Below are positions 10,559-21,601 of a DNA stretch of 64,000 bases, one piece after another. The notes beneath the pieces are model-generated. The model made no database searches. It was not told the DNA's origin and saw only the letters and a list, made by a program, of their open reading frames with translations. This stretch comes from Neoceratodus forsteri. Lineage: Eukaryota > Chordata > Ceratodontiformes > Ceratodontidae. The translations under genes and the position numbers were made by a program. The stretch is from contig CM057459.1 in assembly GCA_016271365.2 (NCBI GenBank), positions 817,467,001 to 817,531,000 on the forward strand, written 5' to 3'. Every line of letters starts with the position of its first letter. Position 1 is the stretch's first letter.

Positions 10559-10785
10559 TTGGGCTTAGTCCCCGCCTCTTCCTTCCATTCGTCCTATCCT
10601 CCTTGCCCACCCCCACCCTCCCACCCATCTTCCCATCTCAGAATCTTCCCCACTTTGATGTCATTCCCCCTGGCTGTCTCTCCCCCCACTTCTCCTGTCT
10701 GAGCATATGTCCTTAGAAAGGGTACACCAGGACAGTTTGGTCTGCCTCCTTCAATAGGCAGACTTAATTGTCCTGGATTTCCCCC
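10559..10785. repeat. Direct terminal repeat of the DIRS/Ngaro-like element (left copy)
   Basis: It begins GGGCTTAGTCCCCGCCTC and contains GACCATATGT-like and AAAGGGTACACCAGGACA words. The right copy starts at about 16852 and has the same order of words with scattered substitutions and small indels. Confidence 0.75.
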
Positions 10786-11406
10786 CCAATGATGACAAAC
10801 AACCATGTATGGTGGTGCTCAGATTGTCAATTAATTTATTTTAAAATGTACACTTTAACACACACAGTGTCACTCCATAATTCACTTATATCCAACCACT
10901 TTTATAATTGTATACTTTTCATATGTATCCATATATTATTTTATTCATCATTCTTATCATCTGTACTTCCATATTTACTTCTCCTATTCATGCTTTTTAC
11001 TTTCTTTTTCTTTTGCTCCCTCAGGTGAATACCTGGGTGCCTTTTTGTCTCTTCTTTTGTTAGTAATCTCTTCTCTTCTAGGTGATGGTGAAAATTGAAA
11101 CTGCTTTTCTGCTTCAAGTTGTTTCCCCTCTATGTATTGTTTTTCCTCATTTATTTAATGTTTGCTTATTGTTTATTCTTTGTTTAATTCTCCCTCCCCA
11201 CCCTGGCCCCCCTCACCCTTTTTCCCACAGTCTGTCTCCAGCTTGCATTAGATGACTGGCCTTCCCCTGTTCTCCTGCAGCCTACACCCTCTGTCTCCTC
11301 CAAACTTCAATGAAGCCTGTCTCCGTATTGAAAATGTTGATCCCTAGGTCTGTCAAAAGGATCCCGTCTGGGCGGTAAAAACCATCTGCCCATTCTTCTA
11401 CTCCCC

Positions 11407-11670
11407 TCAAAACGACATGCCCCCTATGCTCCTAAACAACGTGTCAACCCTCCTGTTCATTTTATGCCTCCCTCGTTCAACAGCTCTGTGACTGTATTCA
11501 TGCCTCCACACCCTCCTTGGAATAATGTCAGACCAGGCCAAGCTAACCCTGGGCCTCCATTCCTTTATCACAGTAATATCATGCTTTATGCATAAAAAAA
11601 GTGTCCAATCAGGGTCTTCCTCTGTTGTCTTTACCCACTAAGTGTATGATAATTGAATCCAGAGCCGGTC
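11407..11670 (-). pseudogene. SGNH/GDSL hydrolase-like domain of the DIRS/Ngaro-like element
   Basis: On the minus strand IIIHLVGKDN corresponds to the HxGxND-type block of SGNH hydrolases. After a phase change the text ITVIKEW, then LAWSDIIPRRVWR, then AVERGRHKMNRRVD follows the pattern of the hydrolase carried by Ngaro-type elements and ends at a stop near 11407. The N-terminal GHSY block is not readable and the frame is broken, so it is inactive. In this family the hydrolase follows the recombinase; its role is unknown. Confidence 0.65.
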
Positions 11671-12290
11671 TTTTTTCTCATCTCTCGCAGGGTTGAGAGT
11701 AGTTGTGCCTATCTCATCCCCTGGACTCCTTTCCATACCAACCTATATTGCCTGACATCCTGATACAGCTATTTTCCCCCTGCTTTCTTTTCTGCTCTCC
11801 TCTCAGCCTAGTAAAAGTTGGAATGTCCGCTGATCCATACTTCTGTCCTCTGGCAATGACCTATTAATTTAAGTACATTAATAAATGCAACCTTTCAACA
11901 TCCCCCCATCCCCTCTCTGACCTCCCTGTCCTCCCTCCCTTCTTTGTATTCTTCCCTTTGTTTATATCTACTTTGTCCTCCCCTTTGTACCTGCAAACAA
12001 AGAAAACGGATCAGTTTCATTCATTCATGAATCGTATGTATCTTTTGTAACTGTTGGAGTTCCAACACCACATTTTCCACACCCGGGCCACTGTTTTGCC
12101 TTCTGCAGCTAGTTTTGAAGTCACTCCTATCCAGAAGGAATGTAAAGGCATACCTCATATGGTCCTCACCTACAAATGCCATCCCCTTTTTCAACACTGT
12201 TGTGATCTGGTAACCAAACATTTTTTCCCATCCCCATGTATAAATAATTGCCTTGTTCTTCCCTGTCTCTCTGCAGTGTAGGCCCACAGA
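11671..12290 (-). other. Interval where a tyrosine recombinase would be expected, unrecognised
   Basis: An open minus-strand frame (12021-12287) ends LQQLQKIHTIHE and does not resemble RNase H or a tyrosine recombinase. The interval is too short for the roughly 300-residue recombinase of related elements. I read it as deleted or heavily decayed sequence. Confidence 0.4.
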
Positions 12291-12293
12291 GCT

Positions 12294-12803
12294 TTAATCA
12301 GACATAGCTCTGTTATCGCACCAAAATGTCACCCGACGATTCCTCAAATCCTCACCCCATACTACGGTGGCTACCCAAATTGGCATAATTTCTACAGCGT
12401 GATATTCTTGGTCAGCCCTTGTGTTACCCATTCTGCCAGCCATGGTTTGGAAAACCACTTGCCTTGAAAATACCTGCCCATTCCTAAACCTACTGTTGCA
12501 TCCATGTATAATTCCAAATCGGTGTTGTAAACCCATTCTTCCTGCCAAAATGATCTCCCATCATAACTAACTCCTTAAAAATTATCCCCATACCTTAAAA
12601 TCTTCTTTCACACCCTCTGAGATATCTACCCAGTGGTGAGATCTGCTGACCCTTGCTGTTGCCCTTGCTAACCGCTGGGTAAATGTTCTCCCTGGTCCTA
12701 TGGCCCTCCAGGCAAAATTCAAGTTCACTGGTCCTTGCCGTACCTGCCTAAGTTGCACTCTCCATGTGTTTGTGTGTATGTCAATGAGCTCCTTCAGTTT
12801 CAA
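12294..12803 (-). pseudogene. RNase H region of the DIRS/Ngaro-like element
   Basis: Two minus-strand frames carry the usual post-RT text. The first (12582-12803) has LRQVRQG, NFAWRAIGPGRTFTQRLAR and SRSHHWVDISEGVKEDFKVW, the connection segment. The second (12294-12548) has VATVVWGEDLRNRRVTFWCDN, matching the WG...N..V.F.CDN block of RNase H with its aspartate. The frames are separated by stops. Confidence 0.7.
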
Positions 12804-12920
12804 ACTTTTTTGTCTGGGAGTTGGAAGACCTCTCCTTGAGCATCTATCTCGATCCCTTAAAATTCCAGAACTCTGCTAGGGCACTCTGTTTTGTCAAGTG
12901 CTATCGGCACCCCCAGTTCT

Positions 12921-13500
12921 CTACACAGCTCTTAAAAACTCTGTAACGTGTTCCACCTCTTCTTTTCCATTTCCTATCAACAAGAAATCATCTAAATAAT
13001 GCATCACCCTTCTATAACCTGTTTTTTGTTGGAAAATACATTGTAAACTAGTGCTAAACATTTCAAATGTCACACAGGCTGTGGAACACCCCATGGGCAT
13101 TGCATTATCAAAGTAATACTGCCTATCTATCTTGGAGCTCAACAAATTCCAATCTTACTACCTAACTGGTAGTAGCCAAAACGCCGATTCTATGTCTACC
13201 TTTGCCATCCATGCTTCTGGGATGGCCCTGATTAACTGTACTGCTTCCTCTAGTGTGGAATATGACACCCGACTATGCTCCTCTCCTAAGAAATCACTGA
13301 CTGACTCCCATTCTAGGAATGAGAGGTGGTGTATAACCCAGAATTCCCCTGCCTGTTTCTTCAGCGCTAGGCTCAATGGGGAAACCCTCAAGTTTGGAAA
13401 CAGTGGTGTTCTGAATGGCCCCTCTAATCTTCTCCTTCTCTTCTTTTTTAAGTTTTGCCCTCAATACATCCTCCTTGTCCTGCACAGATCCCAAACATTT
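12921..13500 (-). pseudogene. DIRS/Ngaro-type reverse transcriptase
   Basis: Minus-strand 13158-13391 encodes FWVIHHLSFLEWESVSDF and AKVDIESAFWLLPV, RT blocks with the first catalytic aspartate. 12921-13145 continues in another phase with QYYFDNAMPMGCSTACVTFE and HYLDDFLLIG (YLDD at 12987-12998), the active site. The CSxxCVTFE signature separates DIRS-like RT from LTR and LINE enzymes. A phase break near 13150 inactivates it. It would copy the element's RNA in cytoplasmic particles. Confidence 0.85.
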
Positions 13501-13826
13501 TTGCTTCCTTAGTTACCTTGGGGCCTGTAAACTGCAATGGGAAACCTCTTTCAAACCCTTCGATATTCTTCGGTATTCTTGGCTGTCGCTCTCCTATCTG
13601 GGTAGTGCCTTAAACAATGCCTAAAAGCACTACTCTTGATGGGAGTGCATGCTATCATAAACCCTTCCTAACATCTGTCCTGTTACTCCCCTCCCCAGCT
13701 TACTCCCTGCTGTCTTCTGCCCCACTAATACGCTTGCCCCTCTCCTGTGAAACCCTTCCTCTGGTTCCTCTATTCCAAGATGATCCTCTGTATAGCCCTG
13801 TCCACCTCCTCAGAAAGGGCTGAGTG

Positions 13827-14906
13827 CTATTTAATTATGTACTTCCATGTTGCCCCCTTGATTCCATGATCCATGATTTTGAAGCTTGGTGGCCCCTCCA
13901 CATTCGAGCAGGCATGCCTGAATTGACACTCTTGACCATATGCAAAAAGCTCTATTATGCTAACAGCATTTTTGGGTGTATCGCTCCTTCTCTCCAGGGT
14001 GAACTGATTCATCACATAATCTGTCCACAAATCTATTTGTTTTGTGTCCCACCTCACATTTCCATAGCTTGCCATTTGTTGTTGAAAAAATTAATCATAA
14101 TATAACCAACCTATGCCCCCTTTTCTTTTGCTCACCTTATGATCAGTGAATATGTGATAAGCAGGATACCCAATCCCATTTTTTTCTCCACGACTATGGT
14201 CAATTGCAAGGCAAAACCTATGAACCACCCGGGTCTTTCCCTTTTTGAACTTATTTTCCTCCTTTTTTCCTAATAAAACCACTGCTGCTGCTGCCATTTC
14301 ACTCTATATTCTCTGATTCTTCATATTTAGCCTCCGCCTCCCTATTGTCCAAGGCAAATACATCTACGTACTCTCCTTTCCAAATTTTTTCTTTTGTGGC
14401 TAGCTGCACATGCTCTTCTATTCTCATTCCATGCGCTTCTATCTCTCTAGTCCCTTTCCCCGTACCCAGTCCGTCACCCGCTCTATCACCCTATGTCCCT
14501 GTGGTTTTACTCACTTTAATATCCACCAGTGCTTCTCAAATTGCCCAAACCCCCCATCCCTTAAAGATGATATAATCTGTTGTATGTATTCCTTAATGCT
14601 GCCCCCTACTGTTCCTGCTGCTTTACCTGCTAACCTTGGAGGTCCACTTGGCTCTGCTGAATTGGGGTTCACTGGCAATAGCTTGTTCCTTGTGGTAGGA
14701 CTAGCTGGTGGTAGCAGGCTTGGTTCTGGCACTTTTTTGGATATGGGTTCTAGTTGCGGTGTCAGACTAGGTTCGGGTCGAGGCGGGGCCAGCAGGGTTT
14801 GGAGGCAGCCTCTGTGGGCTGCCTGGTTGTGAAGGCCCCCTTCCCAGCCCTGGCTCCTGTTTCTCTGGGCTGTGTGACCTGGATGGGGAGCATTTCTTTG
14901 TACCAC
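13827..14906 (-). pseudogene. gag-like region of the DIRS/Ngaro-like element
   Basis: The minus-strand frame 13827-14075 contains YVMNQFTLE and GQECQFRHACSNVEGPP, resembling the Cys/His motif (C..R..C...H.C..C.G.H) at the end of DIRS/Ngaro gag, with some cysteines lost. 14511-14906 is Pro/Ser-rich with a C-terminal IKEYIQQIISSLRDGG segment. These pieces lie upstream of RT as gag should. Phases differ and stops intervene. Confidence 0.5.
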
Positions 14907-16798
14907 CCCTGCCCTTCTCGGCCTTCCTTTTCTCCCCTGGACCTTGTGGCTCTGACCCCTCTTCCAGTTCTCACATTTTGTTGACTTTCTCCACCAGCTC
15001 TAGTACAGCCTTGTAGGCATCCTCTTTAGATGGCCTGTTTTTTCTTGCTGCCATTGCTTCTTCTTTATCTGCCTAAAAAGTTAGAAAAGCTGAAGCAAAA
15101 TAATTCATGTTAGTTTGGTTCTTGGATATATCCTGTGACCTTCCCTGTTTCTCTGTTCCATGCCTTTCACCTCTAAGAGCCTCAGGCTTTTTTTTTTTTT
15201 TTTTTTAAACTTTTTTTTTTTTTTTTTAAAACCTCATTCCTATCCCTCCTCATGTGGCTGCACTGGCACATGAAGCCCCATCCAATGCTCTGACTCTCCA
15301 GTCCCCACTGAGCATTCTTCCCTATTTATAAACCTGTATGAGTGAGTTCCCGCCTTGGCAAGTCACAAAATCCCTCACCGAAGCCCTCTTTTGGGCCTTG
15401 GTCCTCTATACCAGAAATATAGCCCCCCATTCTTCTCTTTGTTCCATCTCCCCATGGTCATTAAGCCTTGCCTGCCTGTGGGCCACAGCATCGCCCCAAC
15501 ATGTGGCCATGGCAAGCTATCGGTATTGCCACCTCCTGGAACCTCCCCCCCCCCATAGTGCCCATGTGGCCTGACCAATAACCAGAGCATCCCTAACCAG
15601 GAGAAGGCACCTCCAGCCCACAGCATCACAGCCCTTGGAAAAAAAAAACTGTCTGTCAGGAATTACCTTCCATCGAGCAGCTTGCTCCTGTCAGTCCTGC
15701 ATTCTACCCCTTACCCCTTCAGTGTCCTAGTTACAACCATCCCCCATGAAACACAGTTAAAAACAACTGCAGGACCTTCATATATTGCACCACTGAATTG
15801 AGCGAGAAATTCCTCCTACATAAGTCTCCTAGCACCGAGGTGATTGGAGCAAATCTAAGGCCACAAAAATTAGCTTGAAAAACTAATTTTACCTCTTTTC
15901 TTGTCCAAAGCTATCAGCAGGAACACAATTGGCTTTTACACTGCACCCAAAGACCTGACTCACTGTATAAAGTTGAGAGGATGGCTTCCTCCCGGCTGTA
16001 GTCCTGGTCACCACATGGTCTCGTGGCCTATCTCCATCAAAAACGCTCTCCATAACTTCAGATAAAAATCTAGTACAGGAGACAGCCACCAGGCAGGCTT
16101 CCCGAACTGCAACATCCCCCTCAAGCTACTAAAATCTTATTCACTCCAAGCCCCCGTAAGTGTTCTCCAACTTCCCTCTCAAGTGTGTGTGATCCTTTCC
16201 ATTTCCTGAGACCCCCTCCTTCCCCAAACATGACGTCAGATGCCAGCTTGCACGTGGTCCATGAGGCACCACATCTAGTTCTATTGCTACCCAAACCAGC
16301 CAAAACTGTAGGCCTGCTACCTTTCCTCCTCATTGCCTCCTGCACCATTTTCCCTCTAGCCAAGCAATCAAGCTACTGAGCCCACATAGTTGTTTCTAAA
16401 GGCCTTGGTTCTTAGCGACCACGCGGGTGACACCAAAATCTTTTCTGGCACATCCAAAATCAAACCGGCTTCTCTTCTCCACAGAAACACTCAGCTGCTT
16501 CAAACCACCCATGGAGCCTCTGTCCCTTGCAGAGCCCTATTGGAACAATCCCACAAGCTGCATTTCCATATAACAACCATCTGCATAAAAAAACACAGAA
16601 CCTCTTTTTTTTTTTTTTTTTTTTTGCAGGGTTTACCAAATAAAACTCCTAAATCTAGCTTCCTCATTGCAGCTGAATTAAAAAAAAAGTACCTCGTTCT
16701 TTCTATTTTTTTCAGTGATTGTCTTCCCACGACTATCACTAGGCCCAAAACACTCTTGCCAACCTGCAGTGCTACTTAAAAACACTGTGACTAACACA
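14907..16798 (-). other. 5' part of the DIRS/Ngaro-like element, poorly coding
   Basis: No recognisable domain. Two long T runs (about 15189-15228) and another at about 16602-16625 lie here. It presumably holds the gag N-terminus and leader, decayed. Confidence 0.4.
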
Positions 16799-16860
16799 AA
16801 CAAAATTTTGCAGCAAAAAAGCTATTTCAATTTTCTTAGCCCGTTTTATTTGGGGCTTAG
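16799..16860. repeat. Inverted terminal segment of the DIRS/Ngaro-like element (right)
   Basis: ATTTTGCAGCAAAAAAGC, TATTTCAATTTTC and AGCCCGTTTTATTTGGG mirror the left segment at 10449-10513. Confidence 0.6.
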
Positions 16861-17050
16861 TCCCTGCCTCTTCCTTTCTTTCATCCTATCCCCCCGCCCA
16901 CCCTAACCCCTCTTCTTCCCATCTCGGACTCCTCCCTCTGTGACATCATCCCCACAGCTGTCTCCCCTTTCTCCTATCTGACCATATGTTCTTGGAAAGG
17001 GTCCACCAGGACAACTTGGTCTGCCCCCTTCAATGGGTAAACCTCATTGT
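16852..17050. repeat. Direct terminal repeat of the DIRS/Ngaro-like element (right copy)
   Basis: GGGGCTTAGTCCCTGCCTC, TGACATCATCCCC, AAAGGGTCCACCAGGACA and CCTTCAATGGGTAAAC correspond in order to 10559-10785. Confidence 0.75.
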
Positions 17051-17290
17051 TATTTACTTCAAAAGAGAGCTAGTGGATTTTTAACATGTAAGCCCTTTCT
17101 CCTAAAGGTACGTTTGAAGACCTGGTCTATGTTCCATTTCCACTTCATTCTGTTTGACCAGCAGCATTTAGACTAACTGTTTTGACTGAATTTTGCAACT
17201 GCAATGATGGGATTCTTTAATTTGATTAATTATTTGCCTTTGTTAATACCTATGAGATCACATGACATTTAGAACTGCCAGAGGACCTGG
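17051..17290. other. Unassigned spacer
   Basis: AT-rich sequence between the DIRS/Ngaro-like element and the Harbinger left end. I see nothing in it. Confidence 0.6.
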
Positions 17291-18193
17291 GGCCCAATAT
17301 TCAAAGGTTTGTGTGGCACACAGAGTGTTTACACCATTAGTCTGGGGATTGTGCTGGGCTGCAGTATTCAAAGGTGGGAGGATTGAGTGCTAAACAGGTA
17401 AGTGCATGAGGAGCAAGATAATGTATTTGCTGCATACAGCATGGGGAAGTACATGAAAACAGGCACAGCACACACAATATTCAGCTCATTAGCACTGCAC
17501 AGAATGACTTGCACAGATCACTTTGCTCAGCACAATTACCACCTATAAAAAGGTCCACTTATTCTGGTCAAACCCTAGAGGTGGGTGGAAACACTGCAGT
17601 TTGCAATGAAAATGGCTATTGTGGATCACACCTGCTCTATATGCTGCATGAGGCCCTGCAGGAGGAAGATAGGGCAGATGTCCACTCAGGGCCCGGAGGT
17701 GGTATGCTGCACACAGATGGTACTGGCCATAAGTGACCTTTGAAGGCCTCCCAGGAGACCATCTAGTTAGCTGGTACTGTCTCAACAGAGCCCTGCTCAT
17801 GCAGTTGTGTGAGCTTCTGCATGACCGGCTGCACAGTGATACTCAGTGCAGCCATGCCATGTCAGTTAAGCTCAAGGTGACAGCTGCCATGTGCTTTCTA
17901 AGCGTAGCATCATTCCAAACTGTGGTGGGGGATACTGCCAAGGACTCAGTGTGCCACCTCACACTTGCTGGCCCAACTTCTAAATGCAATGCTGGTACAT
18001 GCTGGTAAGTTTATTATATTCTCCAGCATACCTGCAGAGCATACTAAACAATGCAACAGTTCCATTGGGTTGCTCACCTACCAACTGTACTCAGTGCCAT
18101 TGACTGCACCCATGTTCTCATCCAGGCACCCACTGGTGATGGGGTGGATGACTACCTCAGTAACAAAGTTTACCACTCCATCAATAGCCAGGT

Positions 18194-18269
18194 GGTGTGC
18201 AATGCAACAGAGTGCATCACCAATAGTAAGAGGTGTGCAATGCAACAGGGTGCATCACCAATGTCCTGG
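18194..18269 (+). repeat. 38-bp tandem duplication in the transposase
   Basis: GGTGTGCAATGCAACAG, then GTGCATCACCAAT occurs at 18194-18231 and again at 18232-18269 with one or two differences. 38 is not a multiple of three, and the coding phase before and after differs by exactly this shift. Confidence 0.88.
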
Positions 18270-18368
18270 CATGGTACCCCAGCAGTGCCCATGATGCCTT
18301 TATATGGCATAATTCCACCCTATGCCAGAGATTAAATGGTGGGGACACACCCAGTGGGCTTCTCATCA

Positions 18369-18560
18369 GTGAGTACACAAAGCAGGCCCCCCACACAAAC
18401 CCTCCCATAGGGGGTGTACAGCTGTAACAAACTACCAACATGCCACACTATGGGAAGGTGAGGGTGGAGAGGTGCACAGACAGGCCACAACCTCTTGCCT
18501 GTTATTGAACCCCAGGGACCTTGACTGTCTACAGATGTTAAGACATGTGTTTCCTTATAG
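18369..18560 (+). other. Candidate intron in the Harbinger transposase
   Basis: A donor-like ATCA|GTGAGTAC lies at 18369 and an acceptor-like TTTCCTTATAG| at 18560. The text between does not align with HARBI1, whereas SGLLI before and DSAYPL after are adjacent in that family. Introns are known in Harbinger transposases. Confidence 0.5.
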
Positions 18561-18748
18561 GGGACAGTGCTTATCCCTTGCACACATGGCTTCTCACATC
18601 TGTTCTCCTCCCCTCATCTCTGGCAGAAGACAGATACAATGTGGCACATACCACTACACATAACATCATTGAGTGCTTCTTTGGCATGCTGAAGATGCAG
18701 TTTTGGTGCCTGGACCACTCAGGTGGTGCCCTACAATATATTCCTTAG

Positions 18749-20291
18749 AAGGCCTGTGCTACATTCCTAGCCTGTTGTGTGCTAAAAAAGATGGCTCCCT
18801 CCCACGGAATATACCTGCTGGTACAAGAGGAACACAGTGCATCTGACATGGAGCAATAGGAATTGGGGATAGTGGAGCAGCTCGAGAGGTGTGATCCCCA
18901 CATGGCCAAAAGGACCCAGAAATACAGAACTCACATCATAGGGAACCTCACAGGTGTTCGCAGGTGAGTATCAACTACACAGGACACTGCTGCGTGCATT
19001 ATGACTGTATTGCTGGTACACAGAGCACATGGTAGCAAAGCAAAAGCAATAGCAAAACATGTACATACAAGAAAATGTGCAGTACAGGTGTCAGAAATGC
19101 ATTTGGTGCTTCAAGGGCATTGGCATCAATGAGCATGAGTGCGCAACGCACATGGCCATGCAACAGGTATAATGTCACTTGAGGGGGTGAAAGGCAGTGG
19201 ACTTGTGCTGAAAAGACACACACACACGCACACATGAATAGACATTGGGAGGGGTGGTGGGAGTGCAAATTACTATGGGACAGTTACAGACCATGACGCA
19301 TGGTGTTGCCTGTGCAGAGTCATAGTGTGGGATGTGTTGCATGAGGTCACCTGGCACAGCCATCCCCTAGGAAGACCATGGGATGCATCACTGGCTAGGC
19401 AGGCCCTGTCACCATGACTCCTGGGTGACACATGTGCCCCCTGTACCAGCCATGTGTTGCTGAACATGTTGGCCGTATGGTGGAGTGGGGGAGCTGTGCC
19501 TTCTATGTTTGTCTGTACCCACCACATGCGTGGATCACATGCTGTCAATGACCTTTAATGTGAGGGCTGTGGCCTGTGATGACAGTAAGGAGGAAGCCTG
19601 TCTGTACCCACCACATGCGTGGATCACATGCTGTCAATGACCTTTAGTGTGAGGGCTGTGGCCTGTGATGACAGTAAGGAGGAAGCCTGTGGTAATGATG
19701 TCAGTGTCAAATCTGCCACCCCATTGTACTGTTATATGTTGCGTTGTCTGCCGAGCACTGGGGCTGTACAAACTGGAGAGGCTGGGGCTATGACTGGTGC
19801 TCACAGCATCAGATACCATGGTTGCGTCCTTTCTCAGCACCCCAGAGAGGTCCCAAAATAGGAGCAGTAGGGCTTCGAAGCACCTAGCCTCACAGGCCTC
19901 CGACTGCTGCTCGGCCCTTTGCAGGTCATTATGCAGCAGGTGGGGTTGGTGTGTCAGGATGTCATGAATGACACGCCTGAGTTGTCAGTTCCCACTGTGC
20001 AGTAACCTGGTACTTCACAGCAGAGTGCAGCAGCTGCCTGCCATCCAGCACATCCCACTACTGGTGGAAGCTGTTGGGGAAGGGTCTGGTTGAACCTGTC
20101 GGCATTATGTGGCCTGCAGCTGCACCAGGACTAGGGAGGGTGGGGAGGGGCCAAGCTACAGTGACCTTGTCTGGCCTCTCTTGTTGGGTGTGAGGTGATG
20201 GGGGAGCGCCCCTACAGGGGAGGTGCTCAGGTGGCGTGGGTAGCAGTTGTGGCAGTGGCAGCTGCTGTGTTGCTGGTAGTGATGGTCAAGG
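18749..20291. other. Harbinger internal non-coding region
   Basis: This is sequence between the convergent transposase and Myb-like ORFs. It contains an 89-bp tandem duplication and a short (CA)n stretch near 19217-19230. No further domain recognised. Confidence 0.5.
19511..19688. repeat. 89-bp tandem duplication
   Basis: Units 19511-19599 and 19600-19688 both start GTCTGTACCCACCACATGCG and appear to differ at a single base (CTTTAATG versus CTTTAGTG), so the duplication is recent relative to the host element. Confidence 0.92.
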
Positions 20292-21601
20292 TCACAGGTG
20301 TCCCAGACAGAGCACTGCTGGTTTCTCGGTGGGCATGTCATGTGTGTTAGAGGGGCTATTTGACACCTGTGGTAGGAGTCTTTTGGTGGGGACTGTGGAG
20401 GACTGTCTGTCCAGGTCAGTGACCAGTGCCACTAGCTCCATGCTGTCGGTGAAGGTCTCGTCATCGCTGTCCTCCAGGGCCTCCTGACAGTAGTCCTCTG
20501 GGTGGTAAAGAAAACTAGGTTGTGGCTGCTTCATACACCTGGATGGTCCAGTAGCATCCTCCTCTGACTCTGACGTCATGGCCTTTGCTGTAGAGAGATG
20601 AGTGGGCCATGAGTGTTGTACACACAACATAGTACACAATGCAGAGTGGTGGTGTACACATGCATCTGCGGATGGTGCTGTGATCCAAAACAGTGTCTGC
20701 AGGAAATGTTGTCATCAGGAAAACCAACTCCAGAATCACACTGGTCACTCAATTACCATAAGTGGAGGTGGAATATGGCAGCATGACAGTGATCCCTGAC
20801 GATAGTGCACACACATCATACACATGCACAACAATCCAGACAGTGCAGACCACAACCCAACACCAAGTCCCACAAACCCAGCACACATGAAGTCCCACCC
20901 CAGCACCTATGAACACCAGATGGAATACTGGAACACAAGTGTGCATTCACCCTACATGCATGAGCATACCCCAGTGGTCCTGGGTTACTACCCATCAGGG
21001 TGTCGGTGTGGTCCAGGGCCACAGGATGCTATCGTGTTGTGCCGGGGCACTGATGACTAACATGGTGTACTCTTAGATCATGTCTGTAGTGTATCCCAAC
21101 AGTGGTGGGAACTGCATGTCTACCCATGCACACAAAGGGGGAACCAGTCATGTACTTACATGGCTACTGGACACTACCTGGGTCTCATACCTGCTTCTTG
21201 ACACCCGTCACCTCCACAGGCCACAGCATGGATGTCATAACTGCCTCTGCTGAATCCAGGGACCTCGCAGCCCCTGATGGTCATGGACTCACCCGTGGCA
21301 CATTACTCCCAGTGTTTGGTAGCAAGGTTGTCCTTGGCATGGCACTTCAGGTCCCATAATTGTTTTGCACAGCCTGCATAGTCCAGACCCAGCCACCAAC
21401 AGCATTGACTTCCTCTGTCATCTCTTCCATGGCTGTCCAGATGCAGGTATCTGTGCTGCGGCTGCTGGACAGGATCTTCTCCCTTGCCTTATAGTCCTGC
21501 ACTAAGACATGCAGGTAATTTTCACTGAAGTGGTGTGCATGCAGTAATTCAGTATCTCCAATGGGCCCTGTCAGAGTAAGTGTTACGACCGAGGTCAGCA
21601 C
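20292..21601 (-). pseudogene. Harbinger Myb/SANT-like DNA-binding ORF, broken
   Basis: Minus-strand 21347-21601 contains HHFSENYLHVLVQDYKAREK and WTAMEEMTEEVNAVGG, the pattern of the Myb/SANT-like domain in the second Harbinger ORF (a helix, then K.W..I...VN..G). 20292-20639 has an acidic tail (SDDETFTDSMEL) suggesting a later part of the same protein. The pieces are in different phases with a stretch lacking ORF between, possibly an intron. In characterised Harbinger systems this protein binds subterminal DNA and helps import the transposase. Inactive here. Confidence 0.65.

Larger units (their letters stand above)
10449..17050 (-). mobile_element. DIRS/Ngaro-like retroelement, decayed
   Basis: From right to left, the minus strand encodes a gag-like region, a DIRS-type reverse transcriptase, an RNase H-like stretch and an SGNH hydrolase-like stretch. 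This order and the CSxxCVTFExFS and HYLDDFLL motifs are characteristic of tyrosine-recombinase retroelements of the DIRS/Ngaro group (family knowledge). The ends are unusual. A segment of about 200 bp at 10559-10785 is directly repeated at about 16852-17050, while 10449-10513 is inverted relative to about 16799-16860. I could not recognise the tyrosine recombinase, and only about 600 bp separates RNase H from the hydrolase, so it may be deleted. All ORFs are broken. Confidence 0.75.
17733..18748 (+). pseudogene. Harbinger (HARBI1-like) DDE transposase, broken
   Basis: It begins with a helical region (SVKLKVTAAMCFLSVASFQTVVGD, written in parts: VKLKVTAAMCFL and SFQTVVGD) typical of the HARBI1 N-terminus. 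Next come LPTVLSAIDCTHV (first catalytic Asp near 18102), YHSINSQVVCNA, SSAHDAFIWHNS, then GDSAYPL (second Asp near 18563) and NIIECFFGMLK (Glu near 18671). All three catalytic residues are present. The frame changes near 18000 (an indel), and again because of a 38-bp tandem duplication at 18194-18269. A plausible intron separates the HDAF block from GDSAYPL. The C-terminus ends at a stop at about 18746. HARBI1-type proteins cut the element in the nucleus, together with the Myb-like partner. This copy is inactive. Confidence 0.88.

Noticed and set aside
13132..13823. Plus-strand frames opposite the DIRS/Ngaro RT
   Set aside because: The minus strand carries the RT motifs; plus-strand frames are shadows.
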